From Mesorhizobium huakuii (GTDB taxonomy: Bacteria; Pseudomonadota; Alphaproteobacteria; Rhizobiales; Rhizobiaceae), in the NCBI RefSeq assembly GCF_030160235.1, contig NZ_BSNY01000057.1:42321-106320 (forward strand): DNA of 64,000 bases, given 5' to 3'. The notes under the pieces were generated by a model that searched no databases, had not been told where the DNA came from, and was given only the letters and a program-made list of their open reading frames with translations. Positions 48,181 through 57,187 of the stretch are shown here, piece by piece. The position numbers and the translations under genes are program-made. Positions within the stretch are counted from its first letter, which is position 1. Every line of letters begins with the position of its first letter.

Positions 48181-50172
48181 TTACTTGGCGTGCAGGCGGG
48201 CTTCCGCCGCCTTGGCCGCTGCCTCGGCGGTGATGCCGAAATGCGGGTAGAGCTGTTCGATCGTGCCCGAGGCGCCGAAGCCGGTCATGCCGACGAAGAT
48301 GCCGTCCGAGCCGATGAGGTGATCCCAGCCCTGACGGATGCCTGCCTCGATCGCCATCTTGATCGGCGCGTTGCCGATCGTCTTCTTGCGATAGTCGTCG
48401 CTCTGCTTGTCGAAAAGCTCGAAGCAAGGCACCGACACGACGCGGGTCGGGTGGCCGTGCTTCTCGAGCAGGTCGCGGGCGCCGAGCGCGATCTCGACCT
48501 CGGAGCCGGTGGCGAAGATCGTCACCGCCGCCTCGCCGCTGGCCGCGGCCAGTTCGTAGGCGCCCTGGCTGCTCAGGTTCCTGGCCGAGTGCTCGGTGCG
48601 TACCGTCGGCAGGTTCTGGCGGGTCAGCGCCAGCGTCGACGGTGTCTTTTCGGATTCGAGCGCGATCTGCCAGCATTCCGCGGTTTCCACAGCGTCGGCC
48701 GGGCGGAAGACATTGTGGTTGGGAATGGCGCGCAGGGCCGCCAGGTGCTCGACCGGCTGGTGGGTCGGGCCGTCTTCGCCCAGACCGATGGAATCATGGG
48801 TCATGACGAAGATCGAGCGGATGCCCATCAGCGAGGAAAGCCGCATCGACGGGCGGGCATAGTCGGAGAAGCACATGAAGGTGCCGCCATAGGCGATGAG
48901 GCCGCCATGCAGCGTCAGGCCGTTGATGGCCGCGGCCATGCCGTGCTCGCGGATGCCATAGTGGACATAGCGCTGGCCGTAATCGTCCGGCGTGATGTTC
49001 TTGGTCTGGCTGGTCTTGGTGTTGTTGGAGCCGGTGAGGTCGGCCGAGCCGCCGATGGTTTCGGGCACGGCGCCGTTGATGACCTCAAGCGCCATTTCCG
49101 ACGACTTGCGGGTGGCGACCTTCGGCTTGTCGGCCGAGAGCTTCTTCTTGTAATCGGCGATGACGGCGTCGAAATTGGACGGCAGCTTGCCGGCCAGGCG
49201 GCGCTCGAACTCGGCCTTCAGCTTCGGCTCGGCCTTGGCGAGACGGCCTTCCCAGTCGGCGCGCGGCTTGGCGCCGGCCTTGCCGGCGGCGCGCCAGGCA
49301 TCGAGGATGTCGGCCGGGATCTCGAAGGGCGGCGACTCCCAGTTGAAGAACTTGCGCGCACCGGCGATTTCCTCGGCGCCGAGCGGCGAGCCGTGCGCCT
49401 TGTTGGTGCCGGCCTTGGTCGGAGCGCCGAAGCCGATGGTCGTCTTGCAGGCGATCATCGTCGGCTTGTCGGAATGGCGGGCGGCCTCGATGGCATAGGC
49501 GATGGCTTCCGGATCGGTGCCGTCGATATGGCTGGCATTCCAGCCTGAGGCCTGGAAGCGGGCAACCTGGTCGGTGTTGTCGGCGAGCGAGACCGGGCCG
49601 TCGATCGAGATGTTGTTGTTGTCCCAGAAGACGATCAGCTTGTTGAGCTTGAGATGCCCGGCCAGCGCGATGGCTTCCTGGGAAACACCTTCCATCAAGC
49701 AGCCGTCACCGGCCAGCACATAGGTATAGTGGCTGACGAGGTCGTTGCCGAAGGCGGCGTTCATGATGCGCTCGCCGAGCGCGAAGCCGACCGAATTGGC
49801 GAGGCCCTGGCCGAGCGGGCCGGTCGTCGTCTCGATGCCGTCCGCATGGCCGTATTCGGGATGGCCGGCCGTCTTGGAGCCGAGCTGGCGGAAATTCTTG
49901 ATCTGGTCGAGGGTCATGTCCTCGTAGCCGGTCAGATAGAGCAGCGAGTAGAGCAGCATCGAACCATGGCCGGCCGACAGGATGAAGCGGTCACGGTCGG
50001 CCCAGTGCGGCGCCTTGGCGTCAAATTTCAGGAAGCGGGTGAACAGCACCGTTGCAATGTCGGCGCAGCCCATGGGCAGGCCGGGATGGCCGGAATTGGC
50101 CTTCTCGACGGCATCCATGGAGAGAAAGCGGATCGCATTGGCCATCCGGTCATGTTGTTCACGCGACGTCAT
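48181..50172 (-). CDS. tkt: Transketolase
   Basis: ThDP-dependent ketol transfer linking pentose phosphates with glycolysis. 663 residues from ATG 50172 ([17 protein letters not shown]). ThDP motif [40 protein letters not shown] and the C-terminal [23 protein letters not shown] are diagnostic. An upstream in-frame extension is not conserved. Confidence 0.97.
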   Translation of the reverse strand: MTSREQHDRMANAIRFLSMDAVEKANSGHPGLPMGCADIATVLFTRFLKFDAKAPHWADRDRFILSAGHGSMLLYSLLYLTGYEDMTLDQIKNFRQLGSKTAGHPEYGHADGIETTTGPLGQGLANSVGFALGERIMNAAFGNDLVSHYTYVLAGDGCLMEGVSQEAIALAGHLKLNKLIVFWDNNNISIDGPVSLADNTDQVARFQASGWNASHIDGTDPEAIAYAIEAARHSDKPTMIACKTTIGFGAPTKAGTNKAHGSPLGAEEIAGARKFFNWESPPFEIPADILDAWRAAGKAGAKPRADWEGRLAKAEPKLKAEFERRLAGKLPSNFDAVIADYKKKLSADKPKVATRKSSEMALEVINGAVPETIGGSADLTGSNNTKTSQTKNITPDDYGQRYVHYGIREHGMAAAINGLTLHGGLIAYGGTFMCFSDYARPSMRLSSLMGIRSIFVMTHDSIGLGEDGPTHQPVEHLAALRAIPNHNVFRPADAVETAECWQIALESEKTPSTLALTRQNLPTVRTEHSARNLSSQGAYELAAASGEAAVTIFATGSEVEIALGARDLLEKHGHPTRVVSVPCFELFDKQSDDYRKKTIGNAPIKMAIEAGIRQGWDHLIGSDGIFVGMTGFGASGTIEQLYPHFGITAEAAAKAAEARLHAK

Positions 50173-50341
50173 GGTTCCTCCAAAGGTGGGGGTTTGGGGG
50201 CTTGGGAGCGCCCTTGAAAAGGTGCGCGACACATAGCAGGCGCGGGCTTTTAGTCAACAAATCGGGCGCAGATTTGCCGGCCTTGTGATGCTGGCGGCGG
50301 GCCTACATTAGCGTTAGCGGGGGACAGTCGCGAGAGCTTTG

Positions 50342-50370
50342 TTGACGTTGCCTTCACCCGGTGCCTAATG
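50342..50370 (+). promoter_or_regulatory. Candidate sigma70-type promoter
   Basis: TTGACG (50342-50347), 17-base spacer and CTAATG, in the tkt-DUF4164 divergent interval, about 65 bases before the DUF4164 start. Confidence 0.4.
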
Positions 50371-50434
50371 TTTCAGGGATAACGCGTTCTGAACGCGAAC
50401 GATTCGGTGATGGGCAGGGCACAGGACGAAGGCC

Positions 50435-50707
50435 ATGACCGGGGAAACCACGCTCAAGGAAGTCATCGCCAGGCTGGGTAAGGCCATCGAGGGGCTGGAA
50501 AATGCCGTCGCGGCCAAGCTCGAGCATGAACGCGACTACTCGGAAGCCGAGGCCGAGGTGCAGCGGATGAATGCCGACCGCTCCCGGCTGGCGCAGGAAC
50601 TCGACAATTCCGAAGCGCGCGCCGAACGGCTGGAGGACGCCAACAAGGAAGTATCACGACGGCTGGTGACCGCCATGGAAACCATCCGCGCCGTGTTGGA
50701 CAGATAG
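50435..50707 (+). CDS. DUF4164 coiled-coil protein
   Basis: 90 residues; almost entirely a heptad coiled coil: LKEVIARLGKAIEGLENAVAAK... QRMNADRSRLAQELDNSEARAERLEDANKEVSRRLVTAMETIRAVLD. The family, encoded next to zapA in alphaproteobacteria, has no known function; ZapB-like role is speculative. The zapA ATG follows after 10 bases. Confidence 0.85.
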   Translation: MTGETTLKEVIARLGKAIEGLENAVAAKLEHERDYSEAEAEVQRMNADRSRLAQELDNSEARAERLEDANKEVSRRLVTAMETIRAVLDR

Positions 50708-50717
50708 GAGCTGGCCC

Positions 50718-51080
50718 ATGGCACAGGTCACGGTTTCAATCGACGGCAAACAGTATCGGATGGCCTGCGACGAAGGCCAGGAAGAGCATCTGATCGACCT
50801 CGCCGAACGCTTCGACCGTTACGTCTCGCATCTGAAGGATTCTTTCGGCGAGATCGGCGACCAGCGGCTGACCGTGATGGCCGGCATCATGGTGATGGAC
50901 GAACTCTCGGAACTGCAGAAGCGCGTCAAGGGCATGGAAAGCGAAGTGCTGACCTTGCGCAAGACGCGCGACGAGGCGCTGACCAAGGCCGACAAGAGCG
51001 ACAGCGTGCTGACCAACGCGCTTGGCGCGCTGGCGCAGCGGATGGAAGATCTCGCCACGTCGCTGGCCGTGAAATCCTAG
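50718..51080 (+). CDS. zapA: Cell division protein ZapA
   Basis: FtsZ-associated protein, bundles FtsZ filaments. 120 residues beginning MAQVTVSIDGKQYRMACDEGQEEHLIDLAERFDRYVSHL, then the central helix. A good ribosome site AGGAG precedes the ATG. Encoded with the DUF4164 coiled-coil protein. In many alphaproteobacteria the 6S RNA gene follows zapA, but no such RNA was recognised here. Confidence 0.92.
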   Translation: MAQVTVSIDGKQYRMACDEGQEEHLIDLAERFDRYVSHLKDSFGEIGDQRLTVMAGIMVMDELSELQKRVKGMESEVLTLRKTRDEALTKADKSDSVLTNALGALAQRMEDLATSLAVKS

Positions 51081-51243
51081 ACTTTAGCGACGCCGACAGC
51101 GAAATTCCTATATTCCTCAAGAAATGGCGAAAATTTTTCGCGGCCTGCATCACTGCCGGCGACCTCACCGTTTTGAACGTCGCCGATGGAGTGATAAAAG
51201 GGTGGCAGACCGCCAACGGGCGGCATTCACAGGGGTAGGAACC

Positions 51244-51903
51244 ATGAGCCTTCGTATCAACGACATCGCGCCGGATTTCACCGCCGAGACCACGCAGGGG
51301 ACGATCAGCTTTCACGACTGGATCGGCGACGGCTGGGCGATCCTCTTCAGCCACCCGAAGAATTTCACACCTGTCTGCACGACCGAACTCGGCACGATGG
51401 CCGGTCTGGAAGGCGAGTTCAAGAAACGCAACGTCAAGATCATCGGCATCTCCGTCGATCCGGTTGCGAGCCATGACAAATGGCAGGCCGACATCAAGAC
51501 GGCGACCGGCCAGACGGTGCACTATCCGCTGATCGGCGACAAGGACCTCAAGGTCGCCAAGCTCTACGACATGCTGCCCGCCGGCGCCGGCGAGACCTCG
51601 GAAGGCCGCACGCCGGCCGACAACGCCACCGTGCGCTCGGTCTATGTCATCGGGCCGGACAAGAAGATCAAGCTGGTGCTGACCTATCCGATGACCACGG
51701 GCCGCAACTTCGACGAGATCCTGCGCGCGGTCGATTCCATGCAGCTCACCGCCAAGCATCAGGTGGCGACGCCGGCAAACTGGAAGCAGGGTGAGGACGT
51801 CATCATCACCGCCGCCGTTTCCAACGAAGATGCGATCAAGCGTTTTGGCGCCTTTGAGACCATCCTGCCTTATCTCAGGAAGACCAAACAGCCGTCCGCC
51901 TGA
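51244..51903 (+). CDS. 1-Cys peroxiredoxin (Prx6 type)
   Basis: 219 residues. Peroxidatic Cys45 in HPKNFTPVCTTELG; the C-terminal extension TPANWKQGEDVII and EDAIKRFG matches the Prx6 group. Reduces H2O2 and organic peroxides in the cytoplasm. It starts MSLRINDIAPDF. Divided from the MBL-fold gene by a long hairpin; not clearly cotranscribed with zapA. Confidence 0.93.
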   Translation: MSLRINDIAPDFTAETTQGTISFHDWIGDGWAILFSHPKNFTPVCTTELGTMAGLEGEFKKRNVKIIGISVDPVASHDKWQADIKTATGQTVHYPLIGDKDLKVAKLYDMLPAGAGETSEGRTPADNATVRSVYVIGPDKKIKLVLTYPMTTGRNFDEILRAVDSMQLTAKHQVATPANWKQGEDVIITAAVSNEDAIKRFGAFETILPYLRKTKQPSA

Positions 51904-51932
51904 AACGGGCATCGGAACGGTTTTTGTCTTTT

Positions 51933-51977
51933 CCACCCAAGCGGGCCAAGTCATGCTTGACTGGCCTGCCTGGGTGG
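51933..51977 (+). promoter_or_regulatory. Intercistronic stem-loop between prx and MBL genes
   Basis: CCACCCA (51933-51939) and TGGGTGG (51971-51977) enclose a second pairing, GGCC/AGTCA with TGACT/GGCC, around a TGCT loop. It lies in the 140-base space before the TTG start of the MBL gene. Confidence 0.6.
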
Positions 51978-52044
51978 ACAACCATGCTCTTGTTGGAGCT
52001 TGGCGGAGAAAATCGTTCCTGCCGGCTGGGTTGGGGAGTTCGGT

Positions 52045-52917
52045 TTGGACTTGGCCTTGGCAAGACCTGAGGTCAGGGGCTTTTACGACAAGCCGACCGG
52101 AGCCATTCAGTATGTCGTCGCCGATCCGGCGACAAAGCGATGCGCCATCATCGATCCGATCCTCGACTTCGATGAGAAATCCGGTGCAACGGGAACGAAG
52201 AGCGCTGACGCCCTGCTCGATTTCGTCGGAGACAACGGGCTGGAGATCGAGTGGATCCTCGACACCCACCCGCATGCCGACCATTTCTCGGCCGCGCACT
52301 ATTTGAAACAGAAGACCAGGGCGCAGACGGCGATCGGCGCCAGGGTCGTCGACGTCCAGGCCCTGTGGAAGACGATCTACAACTGGCCGTATTTTCCCGC
52401 CGACGGCTCGCAGTGGGACAGGCTGTTCAGGGAAGGCGAGATGTTTGCGATCGGCAGCCTTCCGGTCAAGGTGCTGTTCTCGCCGGGACATACGCTGGCC
52501 TCGATCACCTATGTGATCGGCGACGCCGCCTTCGTGCACGACACGCTGTTCATGCCCGACAGCGGCACGGCACGGGCGGATTTCCCCGGCGGCAGCGCCG
52601 CGCGGCTGTGGCGCTCGATCCAGGAGATACTGGCACTGCCCGATGAGACGCGCGTCTTCGTCGGCCATGACTATCAGGCCGGCGGCCGCGAGCCCTTGTG
52701 GGAAAGCACGGTTGGCCTCCAGAAGGCCAAAAATATCCATCTCGTTGCCGCGCGCAGCGAGGCCGAATTCGTGGCGCTGCGCGAGGCTCGCGACAAGACA
52801 TTGCCAATGCCGCGGCTCATCCTGCATGCGCTGCAGGTCAACATGAATGGCGGCCGGCTACCGGAACCGGAAGCCAATGGAAGGCGGTACCTGAAATTTC
52901 CGCTGGATGCGCTTTGA
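52045..52917 (+). CDS. MBL-fold metallohydrolase (persulfide dioxygenase/Blh-like)
   Basis: 290 residues from TTG 52045 (GGGGAG six bases before); TTG 52000 is an alternative. Metal motif HPHADHFS, further His in SPGHTL, and Asp/His in FVGHDYQ. LDTHPHADHFSAAHYLKQKT and GGREPLWESTVG suit the ETHE1/Blh group of sulfur-metabolism hydrolases. Pairing with a peroxiredoxin fits a sulfide-detoxification or oxidative-stress role, but this is inferred. Confidence 0.88.
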   Translation: MDLALARPEVRGFYDKPTGAIQYVVADPATKRCAIIDPILDFDEKSGATGTKSADALLDFVGDNGLEIEWILDTHPHADHFSAAHYLKQKTRAQTAIGARVVDVQALWKTIYNWPYFPADGSQWDRLFREGEMFAIGSLPVKVLFSPGHTLASITYVIGDAAFVHDTLFMPDSGTARADFPGGSAARLWRSIQEILALPDETRVFVGHDYQAGGREPLWESTVGLQKAKNIHLVAARSEAEFVALREARDKTLPMPRLILHALQVNMNGGRLPEPEANGRRYLKFPLDAL

Positions 52918-52949
52918 GCCGATAGCTGCGACGCCCGGCCGCGCGTACG

Positions 52950-52983
52950 AAAAAGGCGGCGCCAGTTTCCTGACGCCGCCTTG
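52950..52983 (-). terminator. Terminator of rpoH
   Basis: AAGGCGGCG (52953-52961) with CGCCGCCTT (52974-52982); on the minus strand followed by a T-run. Confidence 0.85.
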
Positions 52984-53005
52984 ATGTTTTGTCGCCGAAG
53001 CCGGG

Positions 53006-53917
53006 TTAAGCCGCCGGCTGTGCCTCGATGGTGCGCAGCGCCTGGGTCTGGCGCTTTGCGGCGGCCTTGACCGCGTCCTGCACCTTCTCGAAGGCGCGCA
53101 CCTCGATCTGGCGCACGCGCTCGCGGCTGATGTCGAACTCGGCCGACAGCTCTTCCAGCGTCAGCGGCTCCTCGGCGAGGCGACGGGCCTCGAAGATGCG
53201 CCGCTCGCGCTCGTTGAGCACGGCAAGAGCGCCTGACAGCATGCCGCGCCGGTTCTCCAGCTCGTCCTGCTCGATCAGCATCTCTTCCTGGCTTTCGTGG
53301 TCGTCGACCAGCCAGTCCTGCCATTCGCCGGACTCACCTTCCGTCGCCCGGATCGGCGCGTTGAGCGAAGCATCGCCGGACAGGCGGCGGTTCATCGACA
53401 CCACCTCTGCCTCGGTAACGTTCAGCCGCGTGGCGATCTCGGCGATCTGGTCGGGCTTGAGGTCGCCGTCGTCCAGCGCCTGGATCTTGCCCTTCACCTT
53501 GCGCAGGTTGAAGAACAGACGCTTCTGGTTGGCGGTCGTGCCCATCTTGACCAGGCTCCACGAGCGCAGGATGTATTCCTGGATCGAGGCCTTGATCCAC
53601 CACATGGCGTAGGTCGCGAGGCGGAAGCCGCGCTCTGGTTCGAATTTCTTGACGGCCTGCATCAGGCCGACATTGCCTTCCGAGATCACCTCGCCGATCG
53701 GCAGGCCGTAGCCGCGATAGCCCATGGCGATCTTGGCGACGAGCCGCAAATGGCTGGTGACGAGCTTGTGCGCGGCGGACGTGTCTTCATGCTCGGCATA
53801 ACGCTTTGCGAGCATGTACTCTTCCTGCGGCTGAAGCATGGGAAAGCGGCGGATTTCTTCCAGGTAGCGGCTGAGGCCGCCTTCGCCGGAAACAATACTA
53901 GGTAGTGACTGGGCCAT
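53006..53917 (-). CDS. rpoH: Heat-shock sigma factor RpoH (sigma32)
   Basis: 303 residues. The RpoH box QKRLFFNLR lies at about 131-139. Region 2 reads GNVGLMQAVKKFEPERGFRLATYAMWWIKASIQEYILRSWSLVKMG and region 4 reads LTLEELSAEFDISRERVRQIEVRAFEKVQDAVK. Alphaproteobacterial RpoH1-like. Controls the chaperone and protease regulon. Transcribed alone. Confidence 0.96.
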   Translation of the reverse strand: MAQSLPSIVSGEGGLSRYLEEIRRFPMLQPQEEYMLAKRYAEHEDTSAAHKLVTSHLRLVAKIAMGYRGYGLPIGEVISEGNVGLMQAVKKFEPERGFRLATYAMWWIKASIQEYILRSWSLVKMGTTANQKRLFFNLRKVKGKIQALDDGDLKPDQIAEIATRLNVTEAEVVSMNRRLSGDASLNAPIRATEGESGEWQDWLVDDHESQEEMLIEQDELENRRGMLSGALAVLNERERRIFEARRLAEEPLTLEELSAEFDISRERVRQIEVRAFEKVQDAVKAAAKRQTQALRTIEAQPAA

Positions 53918-54129
53918 GATAGCGCCCCCTCTCTATTGGAGTGATGCCCCCGAAACGCGGCGGGCATGTGACGCGAACACCAAAAGGCTCGCTCGCGACA
54001 TAAGGTCTTATATAGGAACAAAACCAGAAAAGACAGGCATTTGTTCAACACGAAACAGTGTGTCACGCTGAAGTGAACAACGCCAGTCAGGTTTTTTGAT
54101 GGTCGGTTTCGAGCTTGTTGATGGCAGGT

Positions 54130-55137
54130 TCAGAAATTGCGAAAGCCGCCGACGAGTTCCTCCATATCCCTCGGTATCGGCGCCTCGAACCTCATCGTTA
54201 GATGGGTATCGGGATGGCGAAATGCAAGGAGCCAGGCGTGCAAAGCTTGCCGGGAAAATGCCTTGACCTGACTTTTCAGGGGCTCCGGCAGCCGGTTTGC
54301 CTTGGTGCGGAACGCCTGGCCGTAGTCGGGGTCGCCGATGACCGGGTGGCCGATATGCGCCATGTGGACACGGATCTGGTGGGTGCGCCCGGTTTCCAGC
54401 CGGCATTCGACCAGGCTGGCGGTGGCGAATTCCTGCTGTTTTTCGCCAAAACGCTCCTGAACGGCAAAGTGGGTGACGGCATGGCGGGCATCGTCGCGGC
54501 CTTCCGGCACCACGGCGCGGCGCACCCGGTCGGCGGCGCGGCCAAGCGGTGCATCGACCGTCCCGGTCGGCCTCTGCGGTATGCCCCAGACCAACGCCAG
54601 ATAGGCGCGTTCGAGATCGCCGGTCCGGCCGTGATCGGCGAAGGCTTCCGACAGTGCCTTATGGGCGCGGTCGGTCTTGGCCACCACCATGACGCCGCTG
54701 GTCTCCTTGTCGAGGCGGTGGACAATGCCCGGCCGGCGTACCCCGCCAATGCCCGACAGGCTGTCGCCGCAATGATGGATCAACGCGTTGACCAGCGTGC
54801 CGGTCCAGTTGCCGGCACCAGGATGCACGACAAGTCCCGCCGGCTTGTTGATCACGATCAGCGCGTCGTCCTCATAGAGCACATCGAGCGCGATGGCCTC
54901 GCCCTGCGGCGCGGCCGGCTCCGGTTCCGGCATGGCGACCGAGACGCTTTCACCTGCGATCATCTTGCGCTTGGTCTCGTCGGCCGGCTTGCCGTCGATG
55001 CTCACGGCGCCTTGCCTGATCAGCATCTGCACGCGGCTGCGCGACATCTCGGGGCCGAGGCTGGCCGCCAGCCACTGGTCGAGGCGCTGGCCGGCCGCAT
55101 CCGCGCCCACCACCAGCACCGTCGGCTCGGCCGCCAT
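54130..55137 (-). CDS. RluD-type ribosomal pseudouridine synthase
   Basis: 335 residues from ATG 55137, chosen because GAGGA lies seven bases before it; ATG 55212 is a longer alternative that would overlap the divergent start. S4-like N-terminal domain (AAGQRLDQWLAASLGPEMSRSRVQMLIRQGAV), active-site HRLDKETSG (Asp143 by this numbering), and GRTHQIRVHMAHIGHPVIGDPDYG. Modifies 23S rRNA uridines. Divergent from a small membrane protein gene. Confidence 0.9.
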   Translation of the reverse strand: MAAEPTVLVVGADAAGQRLDQWLAASLGPEMSRSRVQMLIRQGAVSIDGKPADETKRKMIAGESVSVAMPEPEPAAPQGEAIALDVLYEDDALIVINKPAGLVVHPGAGNWTGTLVNALIHHCGDSLSGIGGVRRPGIVHRLDKETSGVMVVAKTDRAHKALSEAFADHGRTGDLERAYLALVWGIPQRPTGTVDAPLGRAADRVRRAVVPEGRDDARHAVTHFAVQERFGEKQQEFATASLVECRLETGRTHQIRVHMAHIGHPVIGDPDYGQAFRTKANRLPEPLKSQVKAFSRQALHAWLLAFRHPDTHLTMRFEAPIPRDMEELVGGFRNF

Positions 55138-55210
55138 GAATCGGTCCTCTATCAATTCGGGGGCCTCTTCGTTATGAGCGCTCATCGAAAACCGTTCCGG
55201 AATATTTGCC

Positions 55211-55594
55211 ATGGCCCGGCCCGATGCCGACGAAGATCAGGAAAAGCCGCTCGACCCCGAGGTCGAAAAGATGCGTGGCAAGCTCGTCCGCTTCATGGCC
55301 ATCAATCTCGGCCTGCTGTTGCTGGCTCTTATGGTGGTGATCGCGGCGATTGTCTACAAAGCCCGCAAGGCGCCGCCGGCAACCCCGCCGCTGGCCGGCG
55401 ACATCCAGGTGCCGGCCGGCGAGCCGCTGAGCGGCGACATCGTCCTTCCGGTCGGGGCGAAAGTGGTCAACCAGTCGCTGTCCGGCAATCGCATCTCGAT
55501 CGATGCCGAGCTTGCCGACGGCAGCCGTGCGATATTCGTCTATGATATCGCCGAGCGCCGCCTGATCGGTCAGTTCGCAATCCGCAACAAATGA
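55211..55594 (+). CDS. Small single-span membrane protein (DUF6476-like)
   Basis: 127 residues. Cytoplasmic acidic N-terminus, one membrane segment (FMAINLGLLLLALMVVIAAIVY, about 28-49), then a periplasmic part with beta-rich VLPVGAKVVNQSLSGNRISIDAELADGS. Family name is from memory. The ATG at 55211 overlaps the alternative rluD start on the other strand. Function unknown. Confidence 0.75.
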   Translation: MARPDADEDQEKPLDPEVEKMRGKLVRFMAINLGLLLLALMVVIAAIVYKARKAPPATPPLAGDIQVPAGEPLSGDIVLPVGAKVVNQSLSGNRISIDAELADGSRAIFVYDIAERRLIGQFAIRNK

Positions 55595-55646
55595 CCGGCA
55601 GCAATGCAACAAACAAGTTTGTCGCAGAAATGAACAGGCTTCAGGC

Positions 55647-56054
55647 ATGACAGGCTTCGCCGGACATCGTCGTGTCGCGACCGTAGCGCTGGTCGTCGCG
55701 GACTATGACGAGGCGATCGCCTGGTATGTCGGACGGCTGGGTTTCCTGCTCCTCGAGGACGTCGATCTCGGCGGCGGCAAGCGCTGGGTTACGGTCGCGC
55801 CGGCCAACGGGCAGGGTGCCAGGCTGCTGCTGGCTGAGGCGTCCGACGAGGCGCAGAGGCAAAGCATCGGCAACCAGACGGGCGGCCGGGTCTTCCTGTT
55901 CCTCGAAACCGACGACTTTGTCCGCGACCATGCGGCGATGCTGGAAAAGGGTGTCGAATTCCGCGAGGCGCCGCGTTTCGAGCCTTATGGCACGGTCGCG
56001 GTTTTCGCCGATCTGCACGGCAATCTCTGGGACCTGATCGAACCCAGGCGGTAA
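55647..56054 (+). CDS. VOC-family (glyoxalase-like) protein
   Basis: 135 residues. Pattern VATVALVVADYDEAIAWYVGRLGFLLLEDVDLGGGKRWVTVAP and the closing AVFADLHGNLWDLIE match a single-domain VOC fold with metal Glu near the end. Substrate unknown. Precedes the tRNA by about 90 bases. Confidence 0.88.
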   Translation: MTGFAGHRRVATVALVVADYDEAIAWYVGRLGFLLLEDVDLGGGKRWVTVAPANGQGARLLLAEASDEAQRQSIGNQTGGRVFLFLETDDFVRDHAAMLEKGVEFREAPRFEPYGTVAVFADLHGNLWDLIEPRR

Positions 56055-56144
56055 CGTCCGGGCGGCTTTTTGTTCAATGCGGTAAAGCCGCCGAACCCCA
56101 GTTGCTTTTTCCCAGCCGTCAGCCTATATCGCCGGTTCTTGAGC

Positions 56145-56219
56145 GCGCCCATCGTCTAGCGGTCAGGACACCGCCCTCTCACGGCGGGAACAGGGGTTCG
56201 ATTCCCCTTGGGCGTACCA
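56145..56219 (+). tRNA. tRNA-Glu (anticodon CTC)
   Basis: Acceptor arms GCGCCCA (56145-56151) and TGGGCGT (56209-56215), CCA encoded at 56217-56219. Anticodon stem CCGCC/GGCGG encloses CTCTCAC, giving anticodon CTC at 56178-56180. TpsiC arm AGGGGTTCGATTCCCCT is perfect. The mobile element begins immediately past its 3' end, so it is the probable integration target. Confidence 0.95.
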
Positions 56220-56533
56220 ACGAAATCAAGCACTTAGCAGAAGTCCGCCGGTTTCGTTGCTGGAATCGTTGACCTTCGATGCGTCGGACTTATCGATCAC
56301 GTTTCCGTGATCGAAATCCTTGCCGGTTGAGAGAAACCGTTGCTGCGGCACGCCGCGCCCCGTCAAGCCACTGAACCGCTAAGCCGCGCACGGCAAGGAG
56401 AAGCAACGGAATCGTATGTCGAGTTGAAACGACATACATTTTCAATGTTGTATGTCGAAATACCCGATTTTGCGCGTATCTTGCCTCGCCCGTGTCCATC
56501 TTATATTGTAAGTAAACAATAAAGGAGACATAG
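56220..56533. other. Left end of mobile element: att-adjacent interval with operators
   Basis: No ORF. Holds an inverted repeat TCGATCACG-TTTC-CGTGATCGA at 56293-56314 and three GTATGTCG motifs at 56414-56457; AAGGAG lies before the first gene. Lower GC than the flanking chromosome. Confidence 0.6.
56414..56457. promoter_or_regulatory. GTATGTCG operator-like repeats
   Basis: GTATGTCG (56414-56421), its reverse complement CGACATAC (56430-56437) and a third copy at 56450-56457. A fourth lies at 59918-59925 in the iteron region. Located about 80 bases before the HTH gene, so autoregulation is likely. Confidence 0.55.
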
Positions 56534-56737
56534 ATGGCGTCCTCAAAAGCGAATACGACTAGCGTTGTGTCTGGAGCGCTTACAATCGACGAAACAGCGG
56601 ATTATCTTCGGGTGTGTCGAAGCACGCTTTACAAGCTATTGCGCAGCGGCGATCTCAAACACGCAAAAGTCGCAGGCCGAACCGTTATCCGCCGGGTCGA
56701 TGCCGAAACCTTTCTTGAAAAGTGTCTCGTTGCGTGA
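56534..56737 (+). CDS. Excisionase/AlpA-like helix-turn-helix protein
   Basis: 67 residues with LTIDETADYLRVCRSTLYKLLRSGDLKHAKVAGRTVIRRVDAETFLEKC, the MerR-like winged-helix of excisionase-family proteins. A good AAGGAG ribosome site precedes the ATG. First gene of the element; likely controls excision or replication, and may bind the GTATGTCG repeats. The next gene overlaps its stop (TGATG). Confidence 0.85.
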   Translation: MASSKANTTSVVSGALTIDETADYLRVCRSTLYKLLRSGDLKHAKVAGRTVIRRVDAETFLEKCLVA

Positions 56738-57114
56738 TGGGCGCTTCAATGTCGCGTGCCGAACGTCGCCGGGCAATGCGTACCGGCCATATGACCGTGC
56801 TGGACCGGCCACCAGTTTTCTGCGATCTGCGGCCACTCAGTGTGGCCGAATTACTCCCAGGCGAGACGATGACCCCCGGCATGGTGATGTTCACGGCGCG
56901 GGGCTCTGGTGAGGATGGCTTGCCCGGGGAGATGTTCTTCGAACTGGCGCTCGCGCTCCCTGCGCACGAGCGCGCCAACACCGGGCCGAACGTCCGCCGA
57001 GTGATTGAAAAGCTACGGCAGGCGTCGGAGTTCCGAAATCTGATGGCCAAATACTATTGGTACTTGCCGACTGCAGGCGAACCGGCGTTCGGGGTAGCCA
57101 CGCAGTCCATCTGA
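56737..57114 (+). CDS. Hypothetical protein of the mobile element
   Basis: 125 residues starting MGASMSRAERRRAM; middle reads VFCDLRPLSVAELLPGETMTPGMVMFTARGSG, then the charged helix RRVIEKLRQASEFRNLMAKYYW. No family recognised. Its start overlaps the HTH stop by one base, so translation is coupled. Confidence 0.65.
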   Translation: MGASMSRAERRRAMRTGHMTVLDRPPVFCDLRPLSVAELLPGETMTPGMVMFTARGSGEDGLPGEMFFELALALPAHERANTGPNVRRVIEKLRQASEFRNLMAKYYWYLPTAGEPAFGVATQSI

Positions 57115-57187
57115 CGACCAATCGACCTCCAACGAAAAATGAAACGCCGGCTGCCCCTGCAAGGGCGAACCGGCGAGAAGGTCAGAT

